64,000 bases of DNA from assembly GCA_021613535.1 (NCBI GenBank), contig CP075497.1, forward strand, positions 13,330,001-13,394,000. The letters are read 5' to 3'. This document shows, one piece after another, positions 1 through 11,161 of the stretch. Within the stretch, counting starts at the first letter, position 1; every line of letters begins with the position of its first letter. The stretch comes from Adineta vaga (Eukaryota > Rotifera). Below the pieces are notes generated by a model, which did not search any database, was not told the origin of the DNA, and saw only the letters and a program-made list of their open reading frames with translations. The position numbers and the translations under genes were made by a program.

Positions 1-2486
1 AGAATTATTCGTTAATGTATTGAAATTTCTTTCATAAACTGTGCTATTTATAGAAAATGATCTTCAATTTGTTCGCTACTACATAAATGAAAAATTATAC
101 TGTTAACTAGAGAATAGAAAGCGAAGTAAGAGATATTCATTATATCGAATGTATACATTGAAATCTTTATTGACAACGATAAAAAGCTTCTAGTGAACAT
201 AGGAAAAAATCTCACTTGCTAACTCATTTATTCTTGAATTGAATTACAGTTTCGTATGCTTCATTCTTTTCTCTTCGGCATCCGTCTTTACGCCTATATA
301 CTTCTTAAAGTTCATTCATATTGGACATCCTTAGTTGATACAAAGCAAGAAGGGGATGATTCAAAAATACTTTTGATCTAAAATCATCGCCTTTGAGATC
401 TTTTAGCGACTTAATTACAGTAGATGTAATTTCTATCATAATTGTCGTAAAAATATTCATATCAGTGTCAATTCTTTGAGATTCATTTAATCAATGCAAA
501 ATCAAATAGTGCATATAAATCTTGCAACAGCTGTGTTTCTGATTAGCAGTGAATAGTTACACTTCATACGACTTAATTAAATTAGTGAATCGATATCTTT
601 TCTCACTTATAAGTTAAGTTGAAGTATCATTACTAGGAGGGTGTGGGTGTGGGTGAGGATACGAATGAAATTGATTCATTTATCCAACACCCAAACCCAC
701 ATTCTACCATAGACCGATAAATAATGAGTTTAAAGAACTAATCATGAGTCAAAGTTTCAATCACACAAAGTTTCGACGATATGATACCAGTTATAGAATA
801 GCAAAATAATCTCGATGGATGTCAAGGTCAAAATTAAAATACGGGAATCTTTCAATCAGTGCACAATTGCTAAAAAAACAAATTCAGTCCGAAGAAAAAT
901 ACAAGCGTGTAGCAATAAGATAAAAACGATGTCTAATTATCTTTCTGTTTTGAGAGAAAAACTCTCCCGATTGCAAAAATTTGGATTTGGCAACCTTGAC
1001 CCACACCCTCATAGCTATCAAAATGTTCTATATATCAATTTGAATTTATATCACTTTCATTTAGGAAAACAAGAATTCGCTGCATTAGGTGCCTTCAAAG
1101 AACAGTATCAAAATTATTCATTTTTCATGGGATGATTGATTAACATGATATTTTCAAGCCTTTCGTTCTGACAGAGTAAAGTAAACGATTACAACTTTTG
1201 TCAGAAGTATTCATCTACCATATGATTGTTCAACATGGAAATGTAACACGATCTTGACATTCAAGATTATCATTATGTGAACGGAATGTTAAAGGCCGTT
1301 CCAATCGTTTAAATTCTACATGAGTTTTAATCTATTTGAGAACTTTTCAACATCGACGATGAAAACAGAAAATTGATGAATATCATCGTCTTAAGAACTA
1401 TTCGACAACCCTAAAGCTTCACTTTTTAGTTCGATGTGAACAAATTTTTATTTTGATGAATAAGCTTATGGAATAGAATGCTTGTGCCACATGTGGAAAG
1501 TGCCGTTCTAATTATTCATCTTTCTTCTAATCTGAAATCAACGGTTCAACATCAAACATTCGCTTTAAAGAAAAGCATAATAAATGATTAGACTATTGAC
1601 TGGTATTATTCACACCGTTCATAAAACATACGAACATTAATCAACTCTTCAATGGATCTATGGCAGAAACAGATAGACAGAATATATATACAAAGTCTAC
1701 CGGTGATTATGAGTATTTATTTAACTAACGATCATTAAAACTTTAGTTTTCTTCAATTCCTACTTTTAATAATATAAGATAAATGAACTAAATTATGTCG
1801 CCGATTTATCTTGGATGCGTAGTAGAAATAATTCATACGTTATGTAACCTTTGATCAACTTGATGACTCACCCTCAAGATGACGGATGAGTTGGACAAAT
1901 GAATAAATCAATGCAAAAAATGATGATCGATCGAACATTGTATCATCATTGAAAACCACATTTCCATCCAAATTTTACTCTACAAAATATGAAATAGTCG
2001 AATATCAAGATTGGAGCGCCACTGACAAGCAAAAATGGAGAAATCATCGTTATTCTGCAGTAACACAATGATCGATGCACATCACTAAATTTGACCTTCA
2101 TTTCGCGATCTTCATGGAAACTGAACAAAACACTGATAAAACTGCAACTCATTCATTTCTCATGCTTTTCGTAATTGATGAAATATATTCACTAAAGTTT
2201 CAAAGTGAAATCAAAATATATATGAACGCACTTATTGGGAACGTTTTAAAAGACGTTATTAACGTTCATACGTCGTGTGTCACTAAATAGTTAGAACAGA
2301 TGTATATATTGTGGTTGAAATAGTAGCAGTACTTGAATGAAGCTCTACTTCGCTCTGTTCCCTTAATATGTGATCATCCGTACATTATTCAATTTTTCAC
2401 ATAAGTTTTATCTTGATGGAAATAAACGACTATGACATTGATCATATGTATCCTCTTATTACACCGCTCACGACACTGCAATCAGA
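1..2486. other. Gene-free AT-rich region
   Basis: I see no protein with recognisable similarity and no RNA gene here. Open frames are short and have no domain, signal peptide or splice structure. The region carries one full GT/CA palindrome (637-700) and two right-arm-only remnants of that family (near 997-1014 and 1868-1880). Confidence 0.6.
637..700. repeat. Dispersed GT/CA palindrome, copy 1
   Basis: The left arm is GGAGGGTGTGGGTGTGGGTG. After about 25 bp comes a right arm rich in ACCC (AACACCCAAACCCAC). The arms are imperfect reverse complements. This is one of about 20 similar copies in the window; it lies far from any gene I recognise. Confidence 0.75.
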
Positions 2487-2550
2487 CTATAAATTGTCTT
2501 TTAACATGACAACCATTATTGAATTTCTATTTGGTGCAACCTGTACTTGA

Positions 2551-3381
2551 ACATTTCCATGTGTGATGTGATGTTGGATGCGGTGAGCGAGTGGGAATGT
2601 TTGGTTCGAAGTGAGCAAAAGAGGTGAACAGAAGTGTCTTGATAAATGTTCGTGTGTGATGTGATGTTGTATGAGGTGAGCGAGTGGGAATGTTTGGTTC
2701 GAAGTGAGCAAAAGAGGTGAACAGAAGTGTCTTGATAAATGTTCGTGTGTGATGTGATGTTGTATGAGGTGAGCGAGTGGGAATGTTTGGTTCGAAGTGA
2801 GCAAAAGAGGTGAACAGAAGTGTGCTATAAAATGTTCGTGTGTGATGTGATGTTGTATGAGGTGAGCGAGTGGGAATGTTTGGTTCGAAGTGAGCAAAAG
2901 AGGTGAACAGAAGTGTCTTGATAAATGTTCGTGTGTGATGTGATGTTGTATGAGGTGAGCGAGTGGGAATGTTTGGTTCGAAGTGAGCAAAAGAGGTGAA
3001 CAGAAGTGTGCTATAAAATGTTCGTGTGTGATGTGATGTTGTATGAGGTGAGCGAGTGGGAATGTTTGGTTCGAAGTGAGCAAAAGAGGTGAACAGAAGT
3101 GTCTTGATAAATGTTCGTGTGTGATGTGATGTTGTATGAGGTGAGCGAGTGGGAATGTTTGGTTCGAAGTGAGCAAAAGAGGTGAACAGAAGTTTGGTAT
3201 AAAATGTTCGTGTGTGATGTGATGTTGGATGAGGTGAGCGAGTGGGAATGTTTGGTTCGAAGTGAGCAAAAGAGGTGAACAGAAGTGTGCTATAAAATGT
3301 TCGTGTGTGATGTGATGTTGGATGAGGTGAGCGAGTGGGAATGTTTGGTTCGAAGTGAGCGAAAGAGGTGAACAGGGCGGT
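2551..3381 (-). repeat. 93-bp minisatellite, about nine copies
   Basis: The same 93-bp unit repeats head to tail with unit starts near 2551, 2644, 2737, 2830, 2923, 3016, 3109, 3202 and 3295. Most units differ only at the junction, which has three variants (TCTTGATAAATG, TGCTATAAAATG, TGGTATAAAATG) in the order A A B A B A C B. Because 93 is a multiple of three, the minus strand stays open from 3434 to 2487 and would give a 315-residue protein of 31-residue repeats containing the motif LLTSNQTFPLAH. I see no signal peptide, splice signal or known domain, so I treat this as satellite DNA rather than a gene. The near identity of units implies recent expansion or gene conversion. Confidence 0.9.
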
Positions 3382-3880
3382 GCATGTTTATGTGACAGTA
3401 ATGTGAGAGGATGAACGTTGGTTTCAGTGGACAAATCATAAACTACTTTTTTTTCCGTTTCCTAAGAATAAATTACTAGGTGGAATGCGTGACGCAAAAA
3501 ACGTGGCGTAAATCTTGATATTGATAACACTCATTTGAGCTGATGATACAGCGGTCGTAACAGTAAGGATGGAGGTAGGCACTGCGTATGGCGACACAGT
3601 GTGTCCTGTGTACACAGTAGGCGCCTACGGGCGGTTGGAAGGAGCGAAGCCCGGAAAGTTTTTAAAACAGTTTTTTTTTGAAAAAAACTGTCAATATTGC
3701 ATTCGAGAAGACGCACACGCTACTGTTTTTGGTATCGCAACTCCACTTTGTTTGGCGTCTGCAATTGTCGACAACCAAAAAGAAAAAAGGTCAACGGTTA
3801 GAGATAGTTTGTAGTTTATTGTTGCATCTTGGGCTTTTGAAAAAACAGAACATTATTCTACTTGGATCGGTTTTGCCTAA

Positions 3881-4180
3881 ACTGTAAAAAATGAACGTAG
3901 AATATGGAATCCTTCAGAAGGTTTTACTAGTTAGTTATACCCTTTTACGCTTTATTATCTCTCTAAATCTTCCCATCAACCCATGAAGGGTATTTTCTAC
4001 GTTTCACTTTGATATAGACAATGCGTCTTCTATAGGTTATTTACTTCTGCAGTGTACATTGTTGACCGCATTTACGAAGGGTTTATGGAGATAATAAGGC
4101 GAAAAACGGTTTGTGAAAGGGTATAAGTAACTAATGAATCGTTTTACAGGTTTCTATATTCTACGTTTCTTTTTCACAGT
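3881..4180. mobile_element. Inverted-repeat element (MITE-like), about 300 bp
   Basis: The two ends form long imperfect inverted repeats of roughly 95-100 bp. The left arm begins ACTGTAAAAAATGAACGTAG and the right arm ends CTACGTTTCTTTTTCACAGT. Further in, TAGTTATACCC on the left matches GGGTATAAGTAACTA on the right, and CTTTATTATCTC matches GAGATAATAAGG. There is no coding capacity. This is the layout of a non-autonomous DNA transposon; I could not find a clear target-site duplication, so the family is unknown. Confidence 0.7.
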
Positions 4181-5107
4181 GTATCTGATCGTGACAAGTC
4201 ATTAGGCCACTCTACATCAATTGATGGATCAATTCAACATACGTTGCAATCTACACATTGTCGATAAAAGCGTCGCTAACCCACGCATCCGCCGCCGAAA
4301 TGTGCAGAAACTAAACATGTAATCCGTTCACCTATGCGACCGCGGTATTGAACTGCACTCAATCACATGAATCGTTACACTAATTTTCTCTAACAAATGA
4401 TTTCATAAGATACGATTCTCCGCTTTTCTCATGTATCGAAGAATAATCTGAATAAAATAAGTCTTTCCTTCTGGAACATAACACTCACATAAAAGCATTT
4501 CAACAATCCAAACGCAATATGCAATCAATATCGAATAGACTCATATCCATCACTCCTCTGCAACTAAACGAAATGAAACTGACCTACCTTACCACTCGTC
4601 CTTCATATCAACGCTGACCTCACCATACCAACAAGCATCCTTCTCAAGTCATAAAAATCATTCAGTCCACTACCGTCTGTAACTTCACAGCTCACTTTTC
4701 CATATTAAAACACAACAACCACACTCACCCCAACATACACAAAACAAAAAAAACGACGCTTTCTGTGCCGTGCAATTGAAAGCACAAAACAACGATCGAT
4801 CGCACATACCCCCCCTCCCCAAATATCTGCAAATGCTTATCCGAACAGATAATTATGGCATACCAAAAACCACCCACACAAAACTCACACATCGACGCCA
4901 TATCACTAAGATACAAATATACTCTAAAAAAATCACCACCATTCAACAACGAAATGACAATCGGAACAACTCTTCGACGATAAATGCACATATTAAACTC
5001 GCTCAAATCAACTCTGTGCATTGAAGCTAAACATTCTATACAACAACTCAAACCGCACCGACACTACATGAGCTCACGCATCATCATACCCGATCATTCC
5101 TTATAAT

Positions 5108-5192
5108 ACTTCTGTTCACCTCTTTTGCTCACTTCGAACCAAACATTCCCACTCACTCATCTCATCCAATATCACATCACACACGAACATTC
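5108..5192 (+). repeat. Single inverted copy of the 93-bp unit
   Basis: This segment (ACTTCTGTTCACCTCTTTTG to ACACACGAACATT) is the reverse complement of one unit of the array at 2551-3381, with a few mismatches. It stands alone, about 1.7 kb from the array and in the opposite orientation, so the two enclose the 3.4-5.1 kb segment in inverted repeats. Confidence 0.85.
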
Positions 5193-5640
5193 CTTAGCAC
5201 TATTCTGTTCGCTATTTCGAAGCGGTTAGTTTCGGATTATCTGGATGTTTATTCGACAGAGAGTCCAAGTGTTAGAATGAGGTTTTAGAAATATATGTTG
5301 GTGTCTGTCGATCTTGTAGGGAATATGAATCTGATATTTATGGCGTTTCTGATTAGTCATTATTGGTGTTCAGAGCTCACTGATTCAACGTCGCTAAGTT
5401 ACAATAAATGTTCAAGTTGTGAATAAATTGACTGAGATTTGTTCAGGATGTTTCGTTTATGAAATAATATGGAACTTTGTAATCACATGGCTGAGACTTG
5501 AAGAGGGCTTAGTTTTGATTATCTTGGAGGTCGTACGTCGGGCTCGACATAATTGCAGTCGGTCTACGCCTGATATACATGTATTTCGGTTTGGGTTGTC
5601 TTTATGTCCAAGTTTGTTGATATTTAGTAGAATGAAATTA

Positions 5641-5696
5641 TGTGAGTGTGGGTGGTAAAAATATGATGTAAACGCACACCCATACCCTCAAGAATG
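5641..5696. repeat. Dispersed GT/CA palindrome, copy 2
   Basis: Left arm GTGAGTGTGGGTGG, spacer of about 20 bp, right arm CGCACACCCATACCCTCAAG. It sits about 190 bp upstream of the Cys-loop channel pseudogene. Confidence 0.75.
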
Positions 5697-5880
5697 TCAC
5701 GGAAGACATGCATACAAATGTTGATAATTGACAATCGAGTTTAATACTAGATTTGATTCTTTTAGATGCTTCATGTAGTTAGTAACATTTTTTTGTCTTA
5801 TTTTTTAGTTTAAATTATATTTCTATTTATCACAATTAAAGGATCATGTTATTATCAACAGATAATATTTCTATAACAAA

Positions 5881-7060
5881 TGAGAAGTATAATTATTAAT
5901 CGAAGAATATTATTTCTATTTATTTTAGTCGTTCAAGAAACGAGTATTAGTATAGATCTATCGTTGTCAATAGAAACAGATAGAGCTATTCCTGTTCATA
6001 TGTAGCTTGTTTTTGTTCGAATAGGTAATTTAATTGAATAGAATTTCTTTCAAATACTCCTCTTACCTTTATGTATATAGATGAAATTGATACATTAAAT
6101 GAAAAGTATCAACAGCCTATGCATCAAATGAATCACGTTGGGTAATTTCATCGAATGAATTATGAATTATTTTCTCTTGTTTCAATCGATGATCAAAATC
6201 GTTTATTAAATGGAAAACCGATGGTAATTGAAAAATATTCGGAATTTCATCGTCATCCACAAATTTATATTAAAAATAGTTTAAGTGATTTATAAGAAAA
6301 AATAAAATATAGTGCAAAAAGAAATATTTATGATAATCAAATTTATATTTATGAACATCGTATTATCAAAGGATTATTTTGGGAAAAATTAGAATTACAT
6401 CATTTTCCACATGATATTCAAGATTTATCATTATCAATTACTTCAACATTATATCATGATAAAGTTTTGTTCTATATCCTGATCCATATAATTTAAGTGG
6501 AGTTAATCTTGAAGCATTTGTTGATCAACAAGAATGGTTTTTATATGAACATGTTGATTTTGAATAAAGATTTATTAAAGATTTTCTTTTTCTTATCGAT
6601 AATAATAATAATGATGATCATCAAGATATTAACTATCAAATAAATACAGAAGAACCAAAACGTTAAGTTTTAACTGTTACATGTCATTCTTGAATTGTTA
6701 TCTTCTCTCTTTTAAATTATATGACTTATCACTGTTGTTTCTCTTTTCATAGCACGTCAATCGGAATATTTTCTCTTTCTCAGAGTGGCAATTAATCCAC
6801 TTCAAGTATGATGTACACTTCTTTTAACATCAGTTACATTTCGATGGACAGTTAGTCGATCACGTTCCCAGGCAGACATATTCCTTAAATGCTGAAAAAA
6901 AAAGAGCTCTTATTCTTTAAGAAAGGAACAATCAGTAGTTTTCTTGTTTTACATAGTGTTGTTGTCATCTGGTTCTTTTCTATTCCGTACAAACATCGTA
7001 AAGAAATGCAAGTAAAAGATGACAAATATCGAACATTATACTATTTGAAATGGTAAATAA
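5881..7060 (+). pseudogene. Cys-loop (pentameric) ligand-gated channel-like pseudogene
   Basis: The translated sequence starts with a possible signal peptide (MRSIIINRRILFLFILVV) and then shows extracellular-domain features of neurotransmitter-gated channels: WEKLELHHFPHDIQDLSL at about 6380-6440 matches the family's conserved 'FP.D.Q.L.L' stretch, and LTSVTFRWTVSRS at about 6817-6860 resembles the segment before the membrane domain. The frame is interrupted by several stops (for example near 6040, 6138 and 6292) and by at least one frameshift near 6470. An intron acceptor (TTTTCATAG) is visible near 6750. A last hydrophobic stretch (SFLVLHSVVVVIWF) may be a remnant transmembrane helix. The gene would have encoded a ligand-gated ion channel of the plasma membrane; it cannot make one now. 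The family assignment rests on short motifs. Confidence 0.6.
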
Positions 7061-7312
7061 TAGAAATCATTAATCTTCAAAACTTATAAACAAGAAAAAT
7101 TCAGAATTCTCAGTCTTTTTACTAAAGAACATATGATTTCTTCTACAGTAAACAACAATTATAGTCCTAACAATGCAACGTCATAACATTGCAAAAAGAT
7201 ATCGAATGTATTAAAATATATTATCTGATGAAAGGATGATTCTTGCATGCTTATATAGAATAAAAAAATGATCAAAAAAATCTCTGGAATGATTTATGAT
7301 ATTTTGTTGAAA

Positions 7313-7806
7313 TCAATTAACATTATGTAGAGCATTAACAGCTTTCCCAACGGTTTTTTTAATTATTATGTGTATTGCTGCTTTTATTGCTTTTCGTCCT
7401 ATTTTATTTAAACCGTTAGTTTTTTCATCAGTAAGTGGATCAACTTCAGTTATAATCTCTTGAACATGTTGATGTTTAACTTCATTCGATGTTATATTAT
7501 GAATCGCTTGTTTATTCACTTGTTTTTCATTTTTTTTCTGGATAATTTTTTATGTATAAACCTTTAAAAGCTTCTGGAGATGCTTTATGCATTACATGTA
7601 CAATATGATCTTTTTGTGCCTAAATAATTCAAACAATCATTGTTCATTGGATAAAAGAATAAAATATTTATAATCTAATCAAAATTACCTGATAATTTCT
7701 TGGAATTTTTGCTATTCATTCTTTAACGAAATAGTTGACACGTTCAGTCACTTCCTCTATAACACGTGTATCTGCGAAGACGTTTCTCATTTGATTTGAT
7801 TTTGTA
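7313..7806 (-). pseudogene. Small unknown gene, two exons, broken
   Basis: The minus strand shows two coding-like segments joined by a clean short intron (donor ATCAG/GTAATT near 7689, acceptor near 7622). The first includes RNVFADTRVIEEVTERVNYF and has an in-frame TGA where coding would continue. The second includes AQKDHIVHVMHKASPEAF. A 68-residue open frame (7519-7313; MNKQAIHNITSN...) lies downstream in another frame. I do not recognise the family. The mixture of a good intron with a stop and a frame change suggests a recently inactivated gene. Confidence 0.35.
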
Positions 7807-8025
7807 CTAATAATATAAAAAAATACTTGATTATACACAGAATCTCAATTGCGTCTACTTAATTTTTTCTTTCTTTCGATTATTATATAGACGTAGAAGA
7901 ATTCCAACTGAGGTCAATTATACCAAAGGAAGTGACATCATTTGTTGGTATTTATTTCTATGAAGAGTTAGTTAATATATGTGATTGAAGTTCTTTACGT
8001 CTAATTCTTTAAAAGTTGATCAATA

Positions 8026-8770
8026 ATGGCAAGTTCGTCGTTACCATTCAGTGATTTTTATGAAGCTTGTCGTGATAATAATATTGATTTAGTTAAATCA
8101 TTTATTGAAACAATGACATCTGATGAAATCAAAAGATTATTTTATCGTCAATATTCTTCAAATCGTTTTGTAGGAAATCTAAATGATACGCTTGAATGGA
8201 TACGAATTGGTAAACATATTGAAAGAGAAGCAAAAATGATTCGAAAAATATTAAAATTCTTATTGAAATGATCGATTTAGGTTATTATAAATATATTGAA
8301 AAAATTCAATGGTATTTTGATGAAACTAATAAAACAAATCATCCGAAATATATTTTACAAGCTTATATAGAAGATACAGAATTTTTATAAACGATTAAAT
8401 CGAAAATTAGCAAATGTTCATCAATTAAATTCAAATGAAGAAAATCAAAATCTATTATTAGATTTTCTTCATCTTATTTGTTCTCATCCTAGTTTTCAAC
8501 AATATCAATTTCAAACGTTAGATATATTGCTGAAGATTTTGCTACAGAAACGGAAGTAAATGCTGATAAGAATATAATAATGAAAAAATCATACAGTATT
8601 AAATATTGAAGAATTATCAAAGTTTCCTCGTGAACAAGAAGTTCATTTGATATCTTATTCAGCTTTTGAAGTTATCCATATTCAAGAAATTCAAAGTCAT
8701 TCTGGAAATTTAACTCAAATTGAATTATGTCAATGTAAATCAAATTTTCAAGCTTATGCAGCACTCGCTG
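8026..8770 (+). pseudogene. Arginine ADP-ribosyltransferase (ART)-like pseudogene
   Basis: An intact 81-residue frame begins at ATG 8026 (MASSSLPFSDFYEACRDNN). The reading then shifts frame near 8270, near 8390 and again around 8520-8600. The later segments carry family features of mono-ADP-ribosyltransferases: LQAYIEDTEFL plus RLNRKLANVHQ, where intact relatives have the '..E..FY..LN..L' region, then IEELSKFPREQEVHLISYSAF, which matches the catalytic 'ExE' loop region of the family (compare FPEEEEFLI in the intact gene at 23166-24263). Here the loop reads EQE. The coding trace runs directly into a GT/CA palindrome at 8777. This would have been an NAD-dependent protein-modifying enzyme; it is now disrupted. 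Confidence 0.55.
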
Positions 8771-8776
8771 CTGGTG

Positions 8777-8826
8777 GAGGAGGGTGTGGATGCGGTTAGT
8801 TCTTACTGTATCTTCACCCTACACAT
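8777..8826. repeat. Dispersed GT/CA palindrome, copy 3
   Basis: Left arm GGAGGAGGGTGTGG, right arm CTTCACCCTACACA. It abuts the end of the ART pseudogene and would supply its last Gly/Cys-rich codons, which suggests the element marks or disrupted the 3' end. Confidence 0.6.
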
Positions 8827-8914
8827 AATAAATAAAATCATCAATATATTTTTCTTTCTTCCATTAAAAAAAACAAAGAGTAAAAGTATAACGGTGAATC
8901 GGTCACAATTATAA

Positions 8915-9845
8915 AATAATCATGTAAGATCTTGTCCAATTGATCATACATACTTTACTGTCTGTAATTTTTAGAATATAAAAGTTCTTCAATCGTATAT
9001 TCTCAACCTATGGATTAGTACTGTGAACAATATATACGGTCTAACCAGACTATGTCACATTGCTTCTGTCAAATTTATAGTTGCTTAACATCTGCATGAC
9101 TATATTCAATTATTATTGACCTGGAACTTTCAAATATGAAATGATTAAAAAAAGTTAGATTATAATGAGAGAATGATAAAAATAGCTTTCATGATATATC
9201 TCTGTTTTGCACTAAAGAATGTTTTGTTTCTTACCGTAAAGTTAGAAACCATGCAAGCTTTTTTAAATTCGTTTATCAATCATCATATGATCCATTTTAC
9301 ATTATTTTATTCATCCTCATTTCTTTCTCTTCATTGATTCTAATTAATTGTTTATAAGAAAATAAAATGTCATCAATCCGAACACAATCTTTGTGTTATA
9401 GTTTTACAATGCTTCAATGTTGTCAGTCACTTTTATAATAAGATTATGTTGACAAGCATTATCATTAAAAGTATAACCTGTAAACAAAACAAAAAAGGTT
9501 TTTCTTACTGATAATTACTCTATTTAATAAATTGCCTTCCAGATATCTTTTCTCTACTAATATATATTTTGACAAAAAAAATATGACAGAAATCACATGA
9601 GAACTTCTTTCTGCGTATAGTTGTCATGTAATCTTTCAAAATATTTCTATTTCGTTTATATCGGATGAGTATCAATATTCAATCGTCTTTAATATATACG
9701 AGCTTTTTCTAAATAAAAGATAAACCATGTATTTTAAGATTCTATCCATAGGAATAATTAATGTTAATAATAAGAAACAAGGTATTCTTCTTTCTCTTCT
9801 AAATATCAATAGCTATACACGTTTATATTTTGGTTGAAAAAACAA
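8915..9845. other. Intergenic, AT-rich, nothing recognised
   Basis: No coding, repeat or RNA signal beyond poly-A/T runs. It should contain the promoter of the downstream 7TM receptor, but I cannot identify promoter elements. Confidence 0.5.
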
Positions 9846-10823
9846 ATGGTTGGTATCAATGATTTCAATGAAGATACATCTTCATTTCATACAGTTGAAA
9901 TTTCAATATCTCGTCCAATTCGTTTTTGGCTTCTTCTATTATTAGATATTCCATCTATTTCTTGTACTATTTTTATACTTTATCATTTATTTATTGATCG
10001 AAGTTTAAGAAATCAATTAAATAATCATAGTATAATTATTTTACTTATTTTTGGATTAACAATTGAATTAATTGATATTCCATTAAATCTTAATTTTATT
10101 TCTAATTCAGGTATTGTTAAACCATCAAATTCATTTTTATGTCGTAGTTGGTGGATGATTGATGTTGGTTTTTATAATGGAATTACAATAATAATGTCAT
10201 GGAGTGCTTTTGAACGACATATTCTTGTATTTCATGATCAATGGATATCAACAAGACGAAAACGTTTTCTTATTCATTATCTTCCATTAATTCTTCTTTT
10301 ATTTTATATAAATATATTTTATTTTATTGTTATATTCTTTCCACAATGTAATAATATATATAATTATACATTACCTGTATGTAATAATTTCCCATGTTAT
10401 TTAAATGATCCTTTTCTTGGTAAATGGGATTCTTTAATAAATAGTATTTTACCAACAATATTAATTTGTTTTTTTATTATTACATTAATTTATCGTGTTT
10501 ATAGACAAAAACGTCGTCTTCATCAACCAATTCGATGGCGTAAACAACGTAAACTTATTATTCAATTAGTTCCGATTTCAATTCTATATCTTATTGTAAA
10601 TATTCCTCTTAATTTACTTATTTTTGTTCATTTATGTGGTTTATCAAAACAAATAGCTGGTGATATTCAACTTTATTTTGATTTCTTATGTTATTTACTC
10701 ATTCTTATTTTTCCATTTTTCAATCTTACTTCATTATCAGAAATACGTAAAAAAACAAAACTACAACAATTATTTTCATTGAGATCACAACGACGAATAG
10801 CGATAACTACGGCACATACATAA
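9846..10823 (+). CDS. Rhodopsin-like 7TM receptor (orphan GPCR)
   Basis: A single-exon gene of 325 residues, counted from the first ATG (9846; the open frame extends upstream only through a TTG). The protein shows seven hydrophobic segments, at about residues 28-48, 62-84, 105-125, 145-168, 200-225, 240-265 and 275-298. Segment III is preceded by Cys (FLCRSWW) and followed by FERHILVF, which takes the place of the classical DRY motif. The extracellular loop 2 region has several cysteines (CNN...CNNFPCY). The C-terminal tail is basic (RKKTKLQQLF). It is the kind of short orphan receptor that is greatly expanded in bdelloid rotifers; the ligand is unknown. It acts at the plasma membrane. It is followed by a GT/CA palindrome 155 bp downstream. 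Confidence 0.85.
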   Translation: MVGINDFNEDTSSFHTVEISISRPIRFWLLLLLDIPSISCTIFILYHLFIDRSLRNQLNNHSIIILLIFGLTIELIDIPLNLNFISNSGIVKPSNSFLCRSWWMIDVGFYNGITIIMSWSAFERHILVFHDQWISTRRKRFLIHYLPLILLLFYINIFYFIVIFFPQCNNIYNYTLPVCNNFPCYLNDPFLGKWDSLINSILPTILICFFIITLIYRVYRQKRRLHQPIRWRKQRKLIIQLVPISILYLIVNIPLNLLIFVHLCGLSKQIAGDIQLYFDFLCYLLILIFPFFNLTSLSEIRKKTKLQQLFSLRSQRRIAITTAHT

Positions 10824-10978
10824 ATAATATGAAGGATCAATATGACTCCATCTATATCTCTACGTCCTATACAATCGAAAAAGAAAAAAAATATGTTTTT
10901 ATTTTTATTATAAGAAAATAAAATTCATTCACAATAACATAGAACGATTTTTTCTATTTGGGTCAAAAAAACCTTGAA

Positions 10979-11023
10979 GAGGATGAGGGTGTTGTTGTTC
11001 TCTTCACCTATACTCTCATGCAC
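10979..11023. repeat. Dispersed GT/CA palindrome, copy 4
   Basis: Left arm GAGGATGAGGGTGTTG, right arm CTTCACCTATACTCTCAT; degenerate. It lies in the 338-bp gap between the 7TM receptor and the phospholipase-D-like gene. Confidence 0.5.
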
Positions 11024-11161
11024 AACTACGCCCTTATTTACATTTCTATTTCTTACACAATTGCTTTCTATACACATATGCACATTGATAATTATCCTTG
11101 AGAGAAAATATGAAAAAGTACATAATATAATTGTGAATAAGGCGTAATCATAATTATAATA

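Larger units (their letters stand above)
3435..5640. other. Gene-free region with strong strand composition switches
   Basis: No gene is recognisable. Three parts stand out: a GC-richer block at about 3540-3670; the inverted-repeat element at 3881-4180; and a stretch from about 4200 to 5200 that is rich in C and A on this strand and then flips abruptly to G and T from about 5230 to 5660. Short open frames on both strands at 4725-5051 are by-products of this composition. Confidence 0.6.

Noticed and set aside
815-1135. 106-residue + strand open frame
   Set aside because: It crosses a right-arm remnant of the GT/CA repeat (DPHPH) and shows no domain, splice signals or homology that I can name.
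2487-3434. 315-residue minus-strand open frame of 31-residue repeats
   Set aside because: It exists because the 93-bp unit is a multiple of three. There is no signal peptide, domain or splice structure, and the frame ends arbitrarily outside the array.
3535-3670. Possible hammerhead-type ribozyme (CTGATGA at 3539) in the GC-rich block
   Set aside because: I could not find a GAAA following a plausible stem II, nor the flanking stems.
4725-5051. Overlapping open frames on both strands
   Set aside because: They arise from the G-poor composition of the + strand (few stops); low-complexity content and no known domain.
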